From positions 50,979,607 through 51,043,606 of the forward strand of contig NC_052511.1 in assembly GCF_014356525.2 (NCBI RefSeq): a stretch of 64,000 nt of DNA. Direction: 5' to 3'. This document shows positions 11,440-22,270 of this stretch, in pieces. The notes under the pieces were generated by a model. It saw nothing but the letters and a program-made list of their open reading frames with translations, did no database searches and was not told the DNA's origin. Source of the stretch: Nilaparvata lugens. Lineage: Eukaryota; Arthropoda; Insecta; Hemiptera; Delphacidae. Each line of letters opens with the position of its first letter. Position 1 is the stretch's first letter. A program made the position numbers and the translations under genes.

Positions 11440-12690
11440 TGTACCTCTTTATCTGCTTTCTACCATATTTTCCTCTTCTTCTATCCCTTTTCTTTCACTC
11501 ATTCATCCTCCTTCTTTTCTTATCGTTATCTTTCTCTTCCTTCTGAATATCTCATGTTTGCACTCTCCATCAACATCTCTTTTTTGCCATATTTTCCTCT
11601 TCTTCTATCCCTTTTCTTTCACTCATTCATCCTTCTTCTTTTCTCATCGTTATCTTCTCTTCCTTCTGAATAGCCCATGTTTGCACCCTCCATCAACCAT
11701 ATTTTCATTTAATTTTCTTCTTTTCCTTCTCCCTTCCATCCTCATTCTTCTCTTATCGTTATATCTCTTCCATCTCAATACATATGTTTTGCACCCTCCT
11801 TTAACAACTTCTTTTCCACATATTTTCCTCTTCTATCCCTTTTTTCACTCATTCATCCTTCTTCTCTTATCATTATCTCTCTCTTCCTTCTCAATACCCC
11901 ATGTTTGCACCCTCCTTTAACATCTATTCTTTGCCATATTTTCATCTCCTTTTTTCATTTTCATTCTCCTTCTTTTATCGTTATCTCTTTCCTCTATCTC
12001 AATACATATGGTTCGCACCCTCCTTTAACAACTCCTTTTTCTTATATTTTCCTCTTCTTCTATCCCTTTTTTCACTCATTCATCCTACTTCTCTTATCAT
12101 TATCTCTCTCTTCCTTCTCAATACCCCATGTTTGCACCCTCGTTTAACATCTATTTTTTGCCATATTTTCATCTCCTTTTTTCATTTTCATTCTCCTTCT
12201 TTTATCGTTATCTCTTTCTTCTATCTCAATACATATGGTTCGCACCCTCCTTTAACAACTCCTTTTTCTTATATTTTCCTCTTCTTCTATCCCTTTTCTT
12301 TCACTCATTCATCCTCCTTATTCTCTTATCATTATCTCTCTCTTCCTTCTCAATACCCCATGTTTGCACCCTCATCACTCTTTTTTGCCATATTTTCATC
12401 TCCTTTCCTTCATTTTCATCCTCCTTCTTCCCTTATTCATATATCTCTTTCCCATCCCAATACATAGGGTTTTCACCCTCCTTTAACAACAACTTTTCCC
12501 CATATTTTCCTCCTCCTTTTCCTCATCTACTTCATCCTTACTCTTCTCTTATCTTTATCTCTCTCTCTTCCTTCCAACATGAACATCTCCTTCTCTTGTC
12601 TTCCTTCTCCATCTCCCTTTCATCCTCCTTCTTCTCTTATCGTTATGTCTCTCTTCCTTTCCATGTTTGTACCTTCCTTCACCAGATAAC
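11440..12690. repeat. Pyrimidine-rich satellite with 227-bp dimeric period
   Basis: Repeated anchors (CCATATTTTCNTCTC, ATGTTTGCACCCTCC, CAATACATATG) recur at spacings of about 104 and 123 bp in the centre of the array. The anchors at 11933, 12160 and 12387 give an exact 227-bp higher-order unit. The flanks are less regular. The long Phe/Ser/Leu-rich plus-strand frames are the satellite read through and are not a membrane protein gene. Confidence 0.85.
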
Positions 12691-12887
12691 TGATAACACA
12701 ACCATAACGTTACGTTGCAAGGGTTGCGAAGCGACGTTCTGCTTTATCTTTCCAGCTGTTTAACCCTTAAACCACCCTCTAAAATGGGGTTGAACTACAA
12801 TAATTCAGCTCAGTAATCGAACATAAGTTGCAGGAAGGCTTTATCGTAATATTGATTAGAAAGGGGGAATTGCTTCAACAAATATTA

Positions 12888-13327
12888 AGCCGTGTACACA
12901 CTGAACAAATGTTCGGCAAACATGTTTCTTGAGAAGCTCAGGAAAAGAATTTTTAAAAGTTTGGACAATCATTGTTGTCAAACAAAAAGTTACTGTTTTT
13001 CCAAACATTTTCAGAGTTGTTTGTGTAGTTGAGAAGTTGATATTGTGGTAATTATTCTTATTGAATGAAAAAGATCAAAAAAGTTTCAAAAAACCACAGG
13101 AATCTGTGGTTTTTTGACAATTTTTTAGTTTTTTTCATTCAATTTTCAGAGTTGACAACTGTAAAACAGCTGTAAAACATAAAACCTGTTCTTCCTACTT
13201 ACAAATATTTTGTTGGGTGACGCGTCCACTGGCCACGGGCAAACATTGTTTGTCAAACATAATAAAATTTGCCCAAACTTTTTCAACAAACATGTTTGTC
13301 GAACATTTGTTCAGTGTGGACACGGCT
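12888..13327. mobile_element. PIF/Harbinger-like MITE with TTA duplication
   Basis: Inverted ends AGCCGTGTACACACTGAAC and AGCCGTGTCCACACTGAAC continue as ATGTTCGGCAAACATGTTT and its partner. A direct TTA flanks both sides (12885-12887 and 13328-13330). A 3-bp TWA duplication is the known PIF/Harbinger target. A family E fragment is nested inside (13031-13142). Confidence 0.8.
13031..13142. repeat. Family E hairpin nested in the MITE
   Basis: Contains GTGTAGTTGAGAAGTTGATA and the inverted pair AAAAAACCACAG / CTGTGGTTTTTT plus GAATGAAAAAGA / TCATTC ends, as in the other family E copies. It is a short internally deleted derivative. Confidence 0.6.
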
Positions 13328-13423
13328 TTACATATGGGAGGTGAATTGTCAGTATATTTGGAAAGTTGGTGTTTAAGATGTATCCTAAGTTTGGTGATGA
13401 ATCGGTCCCAATATTCAGTAGCC

Positions 13424-13520
13424 TACTATAGTGAGGTACACGTTGTAGTGGTAGTGGAAAAAGATAGGAAAACACCTTTGCCGTTTCTCTACCTTGCCAC
13501 TGCCTTCTAGAAAATAGAAG
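13424..13520. repeat. Family F MITE, one end only
   Basis: ACTATAGTGAGGTACACGTTG followed by 'GGTAGTGGAAAAAGATAGG' and 'CTTGCCACTGCCTTCTA' matches the left part of family F; the other end is missing. Confidence 0.6.
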
Positions 13521-14390
13521 ATAGCTAATATCTTTATATCTCATGTGATACCAACTGTTCATTCTTGTTAGAAATGAAAAATTATGTTTCATACACCAAG
13601 AAAGAATATTTTTCAATGATTCAATGATCAATAGTCATAACTGAGATTGAATTGAATATAGTTTGTGAATTGATTATATTTCTACATAGTCTGACGTTAT
13701 TCTTATGAATAACGATTTGCCTAGCTTGGCTGCAGTCGGTAAAGCATGAGTGCAAAAATATATAAGTCTGGTTGTGGTTTTTAGAATACAACTCAGATAA
13801 AGTTCTTATAAGTTTGCTCAGGAGCTCCCGTAGTTTACGGCTCTTGGACAATTTATATAAATCTTTGGAACGTATTATTTCCAGAGATTTAATTATCAAT
13901 GCAATATATTGCTGAGTAAACCAGCTTATTCTATTAATAATAAAATCGGATGGTAACTTTCATGATAATTCAATACTGATAATTCGATAAATGAATATGA
14001 GATTGGTCATGCATGGAATTGTGGAATCAAATAAAGGATACACAATACAAAATTTGATACATATATTGTACAAGTAAATATCAAAAACCAAATAAATATG
14101 GAAACATATAGAGCAACAAGCACACACAATAAATATAGGAAACAAATATATCAAAAATAAAATATCACAGATTGGCTCACTACTTGTTAGCTCTTTAGCA
14201 CGAAACGTTACCATGTGCTTTAATTCATTAATAATATGCATTTATTTTCATGCAGCTTAGGTATCGACTTGCTGCTGCTTGTCGATTTAAAAAATCTCAC
14301 TGTATATCTTCTTCCAAAAATCCTAAAGATAATCAATTGATAAATCATAAATTATAAATATATTAAATCTATAGATTTCAGTATATTTCT

Positions 14391-14396
<6 letters not shown>
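13521..14396. other. Unassigned AT-rich DNA
   Basis: Short minus-strand frames (about 90 codons at 13621-13899 and 13960-14241) have no recognisable motif or clear codon bias. I treat them as chance. Confidence 0.4.

Positions 14397-14454
<58 letters not shown>
14397..14454. repeat. (AT)n microsatellite
   Basis: TA dinucleotide run with one break. Confidence 0.9.
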
Positions 14455-15099
14455 CAGGCTTAAGGTTCGGCCTCTGATGGAAGTAGATGAATCAATTATC
14501 CAGTGAACAAGAGCTACATTATATATTTACAAATTGTTAAATAAAATCAATGATTGAGTGAGAATATGTATATTATAAGATTAAAATTAAATATTCATTT
14601 AATCTGTGCACCTTTGGATATGTAATTTGATACAACTCTTATCCAATAAATATATTTTTTGTACCTTCTTAAGACTTGCGCAAGTTTTATAATAATTTTT
14701 AATATTTATAACCTTTCCGACGAGCTAGCTTTTTATATTTGTTTCACTCGAAGCACTGAGGGCGCCCTAACTTTATATATTCCGATAATTATCACTCACG
14801 TGCTGAATTTTTACAAGATGTTTGATTATTGGTCGATTATTAGGTCGCCGATCAGTAGGTATTTTAAGCCTAACCTCAAATCTTCCAATACTTCAAATAA
14901 TATAATAAGTAGCAAATAAAATTCTTTTCTATTCAGCTGTTCTAATTTTAGCCATGGTACCCGTTATTATCTAATCGTTCAATTGTTGTTATCGCATTTG
15001 GCGATAATGGACTAGCTATTTTACTTCAGACCTATAAAATTCTTCCAAATAGCGATTTTACTTGCCTATCAAATTTCAATATGTTACAATAGTTGGAAA
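14455..15099. other. No gene seen
   Basis: AT-rich, with an 86-codon plus-strand frame at 14659 that shows nothing recognisable. Confidence 0.4.
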
Positions 15100-15813
15100 A
15101 TGATCTGGCAAAGTTGCAGGGCTAGAGAAGGATAGCGCTATTTGCTTTGTCGAACGAAATACATGGATAGCATCAACACCAATGTTTATCGAATATTGCC
15201 ATGATTAGTAGTTATGTAAACAGTGGACCTTGCGCAGTTATATACCACAGCCTCCACTATACTGTCCACCACAGTAAATCCTGTCCTTTCGTACTGTGTC
15301 CTGTCCATGATATATCGGTATAAAAACGGCCAATGACTGATTGGACTATGAAGGAATTTCCTTTCCCTCTCCTACTATCCTAGAATTTCGAAATTTTGTA
15401 AAACTTAAATATAAGGTTTCGCAAGGACGCGAAATTCAAGAAGAATCATACCTGTCAAATTTAATGAAAATCTACTCCCCCATTCCACCGTAAATGCGGA
15501 ACAAACATTAAACAATAAGGTGGGCCGTCCACTGGAACCGTTTTTGTCCTAGCATCGGCCGAAAACTACCGAACTCGTCCGAACGATCCCCGACAAAGAA
15601 AGCTATAGATGCTTGTCCATTGCAACAGGTTCATACGTCAGTTCACGGCCGTCTCCGGCTGATCAATTTTTCGATCCGAATTGAATGGGATTTTCCGGCT
15701 CTATCCGGCCAATCTAACTAGTCGAGCTGAGACAACAAAGTATTCCTAACCTAAAATTTTGTTCCACAGTTTTGTTTGTTTTTGAAGTTGTTCTGTTTTA
15801 TAAAGTTGTAACT

Positions 15814-15938
15814 ATGGACAATGAAAAGTTGATAAGTTTGGTTCAAGAGCATGTTTCATTGTGAGATATGCGAGACAAAAGATATCATCGTCAAAGGAAT
15901 CTGTGGACAAAGATTGCTGAACAAATAGGATCAAAAAG
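15814..15938 (+). pseudogene. MADF domain first exon, one nonsense codon
   Basis: ATG at 15814 opens a frame reading MDNEKLISLVQEHVSL, stop, then DMRDKRYHRQ and LWTKIAEQIG. This follows the MADF pattern (LI.LV..H..LWD..D..Y...R....W..IA). The stop TGA at 15862-15864 falls exactly where MADF proteins have the conserved Trp of 'LWD', so it is probably a TGG to TGA change. The exon ends in a donor-like A|GTAAGA at 938-943 of the 15-kb row. MADF domains bind DNA. Within inverted ends this is most likely the Myb/MADF helper of a Harbinger-like transposon, though a captured host MADF exon is possible. The rest of the gene was removed or displaced by the insertion at 16014. Confidence 0.65.
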
Positions 15939-16013
15939 TAAGATCATTGTAATGAATAACTAATTTAGTGGATATTTGTTTATTCAATTTTCAAAATCTC
16001 AATATAATCATTG

Positions 16014-16608
16014 TTGACCGAGCGAAGTGAGGTCTAAGATTCAAGTCGACGGTTTGGCATTTCTCTTAATGTTTAAATGTTTGTATGTTTAAATGTTAAA
16101 ATGTTTATATATTTTATGTTGCGCATTTACGGTGAAACGCGGTAATAGATTTTCATGAAATTTGACAGGTATGTTCCTTTTTAAATTGCGCGTTGACGTA
16201 TACTATAGAAGGTTTTTGGAAATTTTGCAATTCAAGGATAATATAAAAGGAAAAAGGAGCCTCCTTCATACGCCAATATTACCGTAAAAATCAGACTATA
16301 GAATTATTCATCATAAATCAGCTGTCTAGTGGACTATAATACTACCCGTTCAAAAACATCGAACATCTTGAAAATTGTATCTTTCCATCAACGTTGTAGA
16401 CAGTTGCAGCTATAGCTGATAACAGCGCTCACACTCACATTCCGAGACGACACGTCACGGTACGATATAGGACAGAAAGCTCTATGTTTATTTAAGATTT
16501 TTTCTAGACATTTTTAATTCATAAATTATTTATTAATTTTTGAGAAAACATAACAACAGGTCAATGTAACTCACTGAGCGCGAGGTCTACTGTTCACAGA
16601 ACTACTAG
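16014..16608 (+). mobile_element. Helitron-like element, family T copy 3 (nested)
   Basis: Begins TTGACCGAGCGAAGTGAGG and ends CAGAACTACTAG followed by T. The first 20 bases fold as GACC...GGTC with a GAGCGAAG core, also present in the family A terminal hairpin. It interrupts the MADF-bearing transposon. Non-coding, about 595 bp. Confidence 0.55.
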
Positions 16609-16984
16609 TTTATGAAAATTTTGGTGGCTATGATAATGTTAATTCAATAGTTTTCATTCAATATTCAATAGTTCAGCCAACTACTGAACTAGACTGATGT
16701 AAACGGTTCCAATTGACGATCATATTCGGCCGAATTAACGTACGGTTCCAGTGGACGGTTACCCTTAGACCTCACTTCGCTCGGTCAATAACGTGGACCT
16801 CACCACACTTGTACTTGCTGTAGGCCTACTTTGTAACTTACTCGATCTACCATAAGAAGTACCAATCCTCCCCTCTCACTGTCTTCCCACTTTCCTCTAC
16901 CTCTCTTTTTCTGTTACTACATCTGTCTCTGTCTTCGTAATCTCAGTTGTGTGATTCGGAAATGGATGGTGGGCGACAAGAGAA

Positions 16985-17022
16985 TAACAACAAGGAAACA
17001 ACAACAACAACAACAACAACAA
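16985..17022. repeat. (CAA)n microsatellite
   Basis: ACA/CAA run; source of the poly-Thr frame here. Confidence 0.85.
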
Positions 17023-17106
17023 GACAAGGACAGAAAGAGAGCCAAGACTTATCGGTCGTCTGGGATTTGAGAGTAGAATCTGGACACGTGACAAATACGT
17101 GGGCTT

Positions 17107-17176
17107 GTTTCACTACAAACTGTCAGCATTCCTCTATTCTAACATAGATGTTTCCTGATTCAACTAATGCTGACAG
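17107..17176. repeat. Family G mini-hairpin element
   Basis: TTTCACTACAAACTGTCAGC near one end and CAACTAATGCTGACAG near the other, about 70 bp. Confidence 0.55.
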
Positions 17177-17376
17177 AAGCTGATGCATAAAACCATAGAC
17201 AAAGATAACATCATAAGTTCTTATGCTATTTTTCTCCATGATAAAACTATATATTGAGGTCCACGTAATAATGGCAGTGGAGAAAGATAGGAGAAAAACG
17301 TTGTCTGTCTAGTAATGCCTTCTATAGACGTTAGCGGATACAGGTTTATTGATGTCAACTGTTATCTTTTAAAAAA

Positions 17377-18122
17377 ATCTGGTGTGGCGCACTCACACAA
17401 CTTTCCTTGCCGTTATAAAAATTGATCAACTGACGCTAGTGTTCCCGCGCAACTCAAGTCTACTATTTTTTTAAAGATCTAACCCAGCTGGTGACAGGAC
17501 AATAACGCTGCAGTCACACGAAGTCTGCTATCTCTTCATAGTGAATAATTTAATAGAATCAACAGTTGCCAACAGTTTGCAATTTAATAATCTTATTTTC
17601 TCCAACTTCGAGCTTATTTTCAATTTAAGGTGAAAATATTACTGAACAGTAATTGTAGAGATTTTCATGCTCAATCTTTTCCACTTAAAAATTTTCGTTT
17701 AAACTGTATTTGAAGCCTGATAATAAATTGGGAATCTAAAATCAAACTTTGCATAGATGAGGCGCAGCTCCTGAAATTTTTAAAGATATGGTACTTGTGG
17801 CAGTTGATAGAGCTTATGAATGACTATTTTAGGGATGAATTTGATCAAAATCGTTGGAGCCGTTTTCGAGAAAATCGCGAAAAACCCTGTTTTTGACAAC
17901 ATTTTCGTCATTTTAGCCATCTTGAATCGCATTTGATCGAAATTGTTCGTGTCGGATCCTTATATTGTGAGGACCTTACGTTCCAAATTTCAAGTCATTC
18001 CGTTAATATTAAGAGATGAGATATCGTGTACACAGACGCACATACACTCATACATACATACACACACACACAAACACACCACACACACACCACACACACA
18101 CACACCACACCACACACACACA

Positions 18123-18174
<52 letters not shown>

Positions 18175-18324
18175 ATACACATACACATATACAGACCAAT
18201 ACCCAAAAACCACTTTTATGGACTCAGGGGACCTTGAAACGTATAGAAATTTAGAAATTGGGGTACCTTAATTTTTTTCGGAAAGCAATACTTCCCTTAC
18301 CTATGGTATCAGGGCAAGGAAAGT
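17377..18324 (+). mobile_element. Family B repeat, copy 2, full length
   Basis: Same ends and order as copies 1 and 4, with an expanded CA block at 18056-18190. Just before the right end is the hairpin formed by CTTCCCTTACCTATGG and its partner GGGCAAGGAAAG. No coding frame apart from CA artefacts. Confidence 0.8.
18056..18190. repeat. (CA)n microsatellite inside family B
   Basis: About 135 bp of CA with occasional CC or TA. All open frames here are artefacts of the run. Confidence 0.92.
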
Positions 18325-18637
18325 AAAAACGTTGTCTGTCTAGTAATGCCTTCTATAGACGTCAGCAGATACAGGTTTATTGATGTAAACTTCTCTTTTA
18401 AAATAAACAATTATTTGCCAAATAACACGTGACACATTTTATTAAACAATAAATTATATTTTTCAATAATTTCATAATGAATTCCCATAATTGAGGTAAA
18501 ATTGATTCTACATTGTTGAAATACGATCTGACAACAGAGCAAAACGAGAAAAAGATAGCGCTATCTGCCTTTTTGAATGATAGACAAGGATAGCAGCACT
18601 ATTGCTAATCAAACACTGCCATTATGACGTGGACCTC

Positions 18638-18741
18638 ACTATAGTGACACTCACTTCAAACTGACAGTATCCCTAATGATATAACATCAGTGTTTGCCAT
18701 TCAACTAATGCTGACACAATCAAGTAAATCTCACTATAGTA
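18638..18741. repeat. Family G mini-hairpin element
   Basis: Ends CACTATAGTGACACTCAC and GTAAATCTCACTATAGT. Inner pair CTGACAGTAT / AATGCTGACA. It abuts and shares CACTATAGTG with the end of family F. Confidence 0.65.
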
Positions 18742-18891
18742 ACTGATCACCACTCTTTGAACAGAACCGCAAACTGAGTGAAGATATTGCTAAGTTGGAG
18801 AGAGAGAGTGGGAGAGATTGAGAAAGATATGGAGTACTTTATTTATGTAGATTACAATATACTGTATACTGGCTTTTACACTTATATACAA

Positions 18892-19615
18892 CTAGCCGTC
18901 AGGCTCGCTTCGCTCGCCATATCCGTCTAGCCAGGGGGCTCTGCCCCCTGGACCCCAGACTGGATCGTCCAAGAATGAGATCAGCAGATCAGCAGATCAG
19001 CAGATCGTCCAAGAATGATCTCGCTTCGCTCGCCTGCATTTTTCATTTGAGCATTTTTATCATATATGTTGGGACAATCCAGCCGGGGGTCCAGACTAAA
19101 CGTCTGGCTAAACGGATATGGCGAACGAAGCGAGCCTGACGGCTAGTAATATAATATTCCCAGGATTGAAGTAGCAGTGCCTAATCAATTTTTCCGCGAT
19201 AAATGCATTTAAATCTTCAACTTGGTTGGTGCCAACCTAACAAAGTCAACTCAACTTAATGCCAACCTGAAAAAATTATTAATTTAGTTGCCAGTTAACA
19301 ACTGTTTCGAAGAGGTACTCTATCTAGATTATAGTTCTATAGTAACATTTATGATATGGAAATTTCAATTATAATTGAGAGATTGGGAGAAGAAGAATAT
19401 ACATGCTAAAAGACGAACTTTAAACCCTTAAAAACAACCCTTAGAATTAAAATATTGCCAAAAGATTTCTTAGTGCGCCTCTAAAGGGCAAACTGAACAC
19501 ACTACCAAATTTGAACGTTTTTGGTCCGGTAGATTTTTATTTCTGCGAGTGAGTGAGTGAGTCAGTCAGTCAGTCAGTGAGTGAGTGAGTGACATTTCGC
19601 TTTTATATATATAGA
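18892..19615 (-). mobile_element. Helitron-like family A, copy 1 (internally deleted)
   Basis: On the minus strand it begins TCTATATATATAAAAGCG, preceded by A. It ends with hairpin GGCGAGCGAAGCGAGCC, spacer TGACGG, then CTAG followed by T. These satisfy the Helitron rule (A|TC...hairpin...CTRR|T). An inverted second copy of the CTAG end lies inside (near 19110-19147). Near the left edge is a strong hairpin CCAGGGGGC-N3-GCCCCCTGG. A GTGAGTGA/GTCAGTCA tract sits at 19549-19591. Much shorter than copies 4 and 5. Confidence 0.65.
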
Positions 19616-19855
19616 TAGCTCACAATACAGCAAAATTATAGATGAATAACATAGATGATCAACAATGTCCCAGGAACGTCTGAGTGGTCTAGCGAACATA
19701 AAATAGTTCAGTCCCCAGATCTTGAAGAATTGATGAAGGAATTTCCCCATGCAAAGGTCAGACGAGTTCTACAGGTGTGTTAAACAAACTTGTAGAAATT
19801 GTAGTTCTAATTACTTAGCAATAGGCCTAATACTATGTTGCAGTCTACGTCTTAA

Positions 19856-20417
19856 GGCTGTGCAAAGGCTAAAAATAAACTTTCTTGTACTGGTGATATT
19901 TTTCAAAGTTTTTCGATTTGTACCAGTATATATCATTCTTAGGAAAACATTTTTCTCCAATCATTACTTTTTGAGATATGAACGCCTAAAGTTCAAATTT
20001 TTGGGACAAAACATTTTAAATTCGGTACGAGATGAATTCTTCATGGTATTGTAGATTGAATAAAACAAGAAAATTTTGAAACATTTTCTGAAAGTATCAA
20101 TTTTGAGAAAGTTATTCAATTTACAAAAAAAACTCAACTAAACGCTATTTTTGTTTTTTTTTAGTAAATTGAATAACTTTCTCTAAAATTGATATTTTCA
20201 GAAAATATGTGTCTTATTAAATCAAAAATACCATGAAGAATTTATTCTTTGAATTTTATGGATTTATCTCGTACCGAATTTGAAATGTTCTGTCCCAAAA
20301 ATTTAAAGTTTAACTTTGTGCGCTCATGTCTTAAAAAGTAATGATTGAAAAAAAAGTTTTTCCAAGGAAACTTTTTCATTTTGATAGCTTGATCCTTAGC
20401 GATCCTTGATCTTGTCC
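19856..20417. mobile_element. Family R palindromic element, copy 1, TTAA-flanked
   Basis: GGCTGTGCAAAGGCTAAAAA follows TTAA at 19852-19855. The two halves are long imperfect inverted repeats meeting near 20140. TTAA recurs at 20418-20421, but the right terminus has decayed. See the intact copy at 37096-37718. Confidence 0.6.
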
Positions 20418-20421
20418 TTAA

Positions 20422-21225
20422 GCGCGCCTCTCCACTAGGAAATACTGACGTGCAACTGAAGTGAAGTGCATCTAACGGGTGATTCTCATACTACATAATC
20501 TCATGAGCTTATATCATTGTGCGAAATATCACTGTGAGGACAATATAGATGGTGATAATGGTTGAAGCTAAAAATGAGGTGTTTTTCACAATACAAGGAG
20601 CATTGTTGTCAGGTGTACCTGGAACTCTATATGAGATAGAGAGCTCTACCTGATATCAGATTGTAGAGCACAAAAATACGCCCAGAGGAATTTTGAATTA
20701 TACATATAAATGGTAACAATCGGAAGATATTGTTGATCAAAAACTAAAATTCATCAAAATTGATTTTTTCTTCAAATTTCACTCATTTTTGAAAAATCAT
20801 AACTCAGTACTCATTGGAGATAGAGAGTTCCGAATCATCTCATTTCATTCAGAATTCTATGATCTTGAAATAAGGCAAGAGCAAATTATTCTAATCAGCA
20901 AATCGCTGAAAACTTTAAAATGAACCTAAAATACGAGGTTTTTGGGCCACTCTGTATATAGCAAAAGGGAATTTTACATGAAGAATTTGGTTCTGAACCT
21001 CTTCATTTATCCAAATAAAATATTAAAAAATCAGAACTACGATATAAATTGCAAGCACACCCCCTTTTATGTCTATATTGACTGGACTTAACTGTTCCCC
21101 AATATTTATATTTGTCAAATATTTGTTTAAATGTCAATAGATATATATATTGTAAAACATATTTTTTTAGAGTTTATTGAGACTCTGTGGTGTCACATCA
21201 CAGCGGAGACACAATAGTAACGCTG
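20422..21225. other. No gene seen
   Basis: AT-rich sequence. The segment near 20690-20960 has the style of a dispersed repeat ('CATAACTCAGTACTCATTGG'), but I find no second copy in the window. Confidence 0.4.
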
Positions 21226-22072
21226 GTTACACACTGGGCGGTTTATGCCGCGGCGGCGAAACTGCCGTCGCCGACTCGAAAAAAAGTCGAGCTTACACAT
21301 TCAGCGGGAAAAATACCGCCAAACATCGAGCGGCAAAATTACCGCCACATATGATCAGTAACAAAAATAATTCTTGTAGTTCTTCATCGCAAATGTGTTG
21401 TGACTTCTCTGTTTCATGAGTGTTCAGTTAATTGTATTTTGCACATTTTTTAAAAGTATATATTATTAAGTGTTTAACTCAAAATGGAAAGGCAACAACT
21501 TTTACCACTTTTGTTGTACCATCGAAGGAAAAGAGAAGACAGCAGAGAAATCGCCTTGTTTGGATTCATTGAAATGAACGTTTTTATTAAATCGACAGCG
21601 ATATACAGAATATTACAGTTTTTTCCTTGTCATCCAGAGTTTCAAAATCCCCCCCTAATCTCCATACACACTTCCTTCAAAGCATTCCTTTTGCTTCTCG
21701 ATCCTTAAATATGTCGAGGGTTTTGTCTCACAAAACTGGCCTCTGTTCTACAAATGATATTAACAACTCATTTTCTCACATTCGTCAACCACAAACACTT
21801 ATAACAATAAAAAAAACAGCTTACAAACTTTCAACAAGACACAATTTAAAAGGCTGATTTTCAAAGACCTCTGACTTGGAGCAACTGGGAAAGACGACTG
21901 ATCAGCGGCGACGGTAGACAACCGCCAAATTTGTTAACGCCCATTTGGTCACGTACGCCACTGCGTAGACAAGAGCGGCAAAAACACCGCCAGCTGCAGT
22001 AGCAGTGGACGGCTGCACAGCTGCCGCCAACGGCAATATAACCGCGCGGCGTTTCTGCTGCCCAGTGTGTAA
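21226..22072. mobile_element. GC-rich TIR DNA transposon, possible Harbinger relative
   Basis: Left end GGTTACACACTGGGCGG and right end CTGCCCAGTGTGTAAGC are inverted, with the core TTACACACTGGGC. Subterminal GCGGCAAAA/TTACCGCC motifs are repeated at both sides. The CpG-rich ends stand out from the AT-rich surroundings. A short frame at 21484 may be the start of its transposase. The target duplication is not clear. Confidence 0.55.
21484..21708 (+). pseudogene. Possible N-terminus of a transposase
   Basis: ATG at 21484 in a good context (AAAATGG). It encodes MERQQLLPLLLYHRRKRED and then a Phe/Ile-rich stretch, 74 residues to a stop. A Leu run followed by an Arg/Lys run just after the start resembles the N-terminus of Harbinger-type DDE transposases, and the frame lies between inverted ends. 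No DDE motif is visible, so the gene is truncated or internally deleted. It could equally be chance. Confidence 0.25.
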
Positions 22073-22270
22073 GCTTCCATTCAAGTCCATAGACTACTGC
22101 TCGAACCGACGGCGAAATTACTGCCCCGGCAGAAGCCGCCTAATGTTAACCGGGTGGAACCCGGGATTAACAATAAAGACGGGATACTTGCGGGGGGGGG
22201 GCGGCAGTTGCCGATCTCGCCCAGAGCGGCAAAGTCCCTGGGGCCGTGCCTGTGTCCATTCATCTCTAGT
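22073..22270. other. Local GC-rich patch
   Basis: CCG/GGC-rich, including a run of nine or more G near 22192-22201 and GCGGCAGTTGCCG. Probably more decayed sequence of the neighbouring GC-rich transposon family; the motif GAGCGGCAAA recurs. Confidence 0.45.

Larger units (their letters stand above)
15518..16765. mobile_element. TIR DNA transposon with MADF relic
   Basis: Inverted ends AGGTGGGCCGTCCACTGGAA and AGGGTAACCGTCCACTGGAA share the core CCGTCCACTGGAACCGT. The left part encodes a MADF-type domain (15814-15938), found in the accessory DNA-binding protein of PIF/Harbinger-type transposons. Flanking bases allow TA or TWA but do not prove a duplication. It is itself interrupted by family T copy 3. 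Confidence 0.65.
15205..16788 (-). mobile_element. Helitron-like element, family T copy 1
   Basis: Read on the minus strand it runs from TTGACCGAGCGAAG to ...TAACTACTAA, with flanks A and T. Comparison with intact family F shows insertion between A and T with no duplicated target, as Helitrons do, and the 3' CTAA fits the CTRR rule. The 5' TT differs from the usual TC. A TIR transposon (15518-16765) occupies most of it. Related copies are at 16014-16608 and 58686-59704. Non-autonomous: no Rep/helicase motif seen. Confidence 0.6.
15100..16810. mobile_element. Family F MITE split by a Helitron-like insertion
   Basis: The internal F sequence (GATAGCGCTATTTGCTTTGTC) runs up to ATTGCCATGA at 15204. 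The F end resumes as TAACGTGGACCTCACC at 16789. Joined, these equal the end of the uninterrupted copy at 43399-43756 (GCCATTATAACGTGGACC) with one mismatch. The left half is partial. Confidence 0.75.
17243..18645. mobile_element. Family F MITE split by family B
   Basis: Left end TTGAGGTCCACGTAATAATG, right end CATTATGACGTGGACCTCAC (inverted). The middle is occupied by family B (17377-18324). The 76 bp just before the insertion are repeated just after it with few mismatches (see findings). Confidence 0.75.

Noticed and set aside
11558..12763. Long Phe/Ser/Leu-rich frames that look like multi-pass membrane proteins
   Set aside because: They follow the 227-bp satellite period in more than one frame and lack any domain.
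17943..18271. Thr-His repeat protein frames and their Val-Cys complements
   Set aside because: They are the CA microsatellite of family B read in several frames; the same happens at 7.4 and 24.8 kb.
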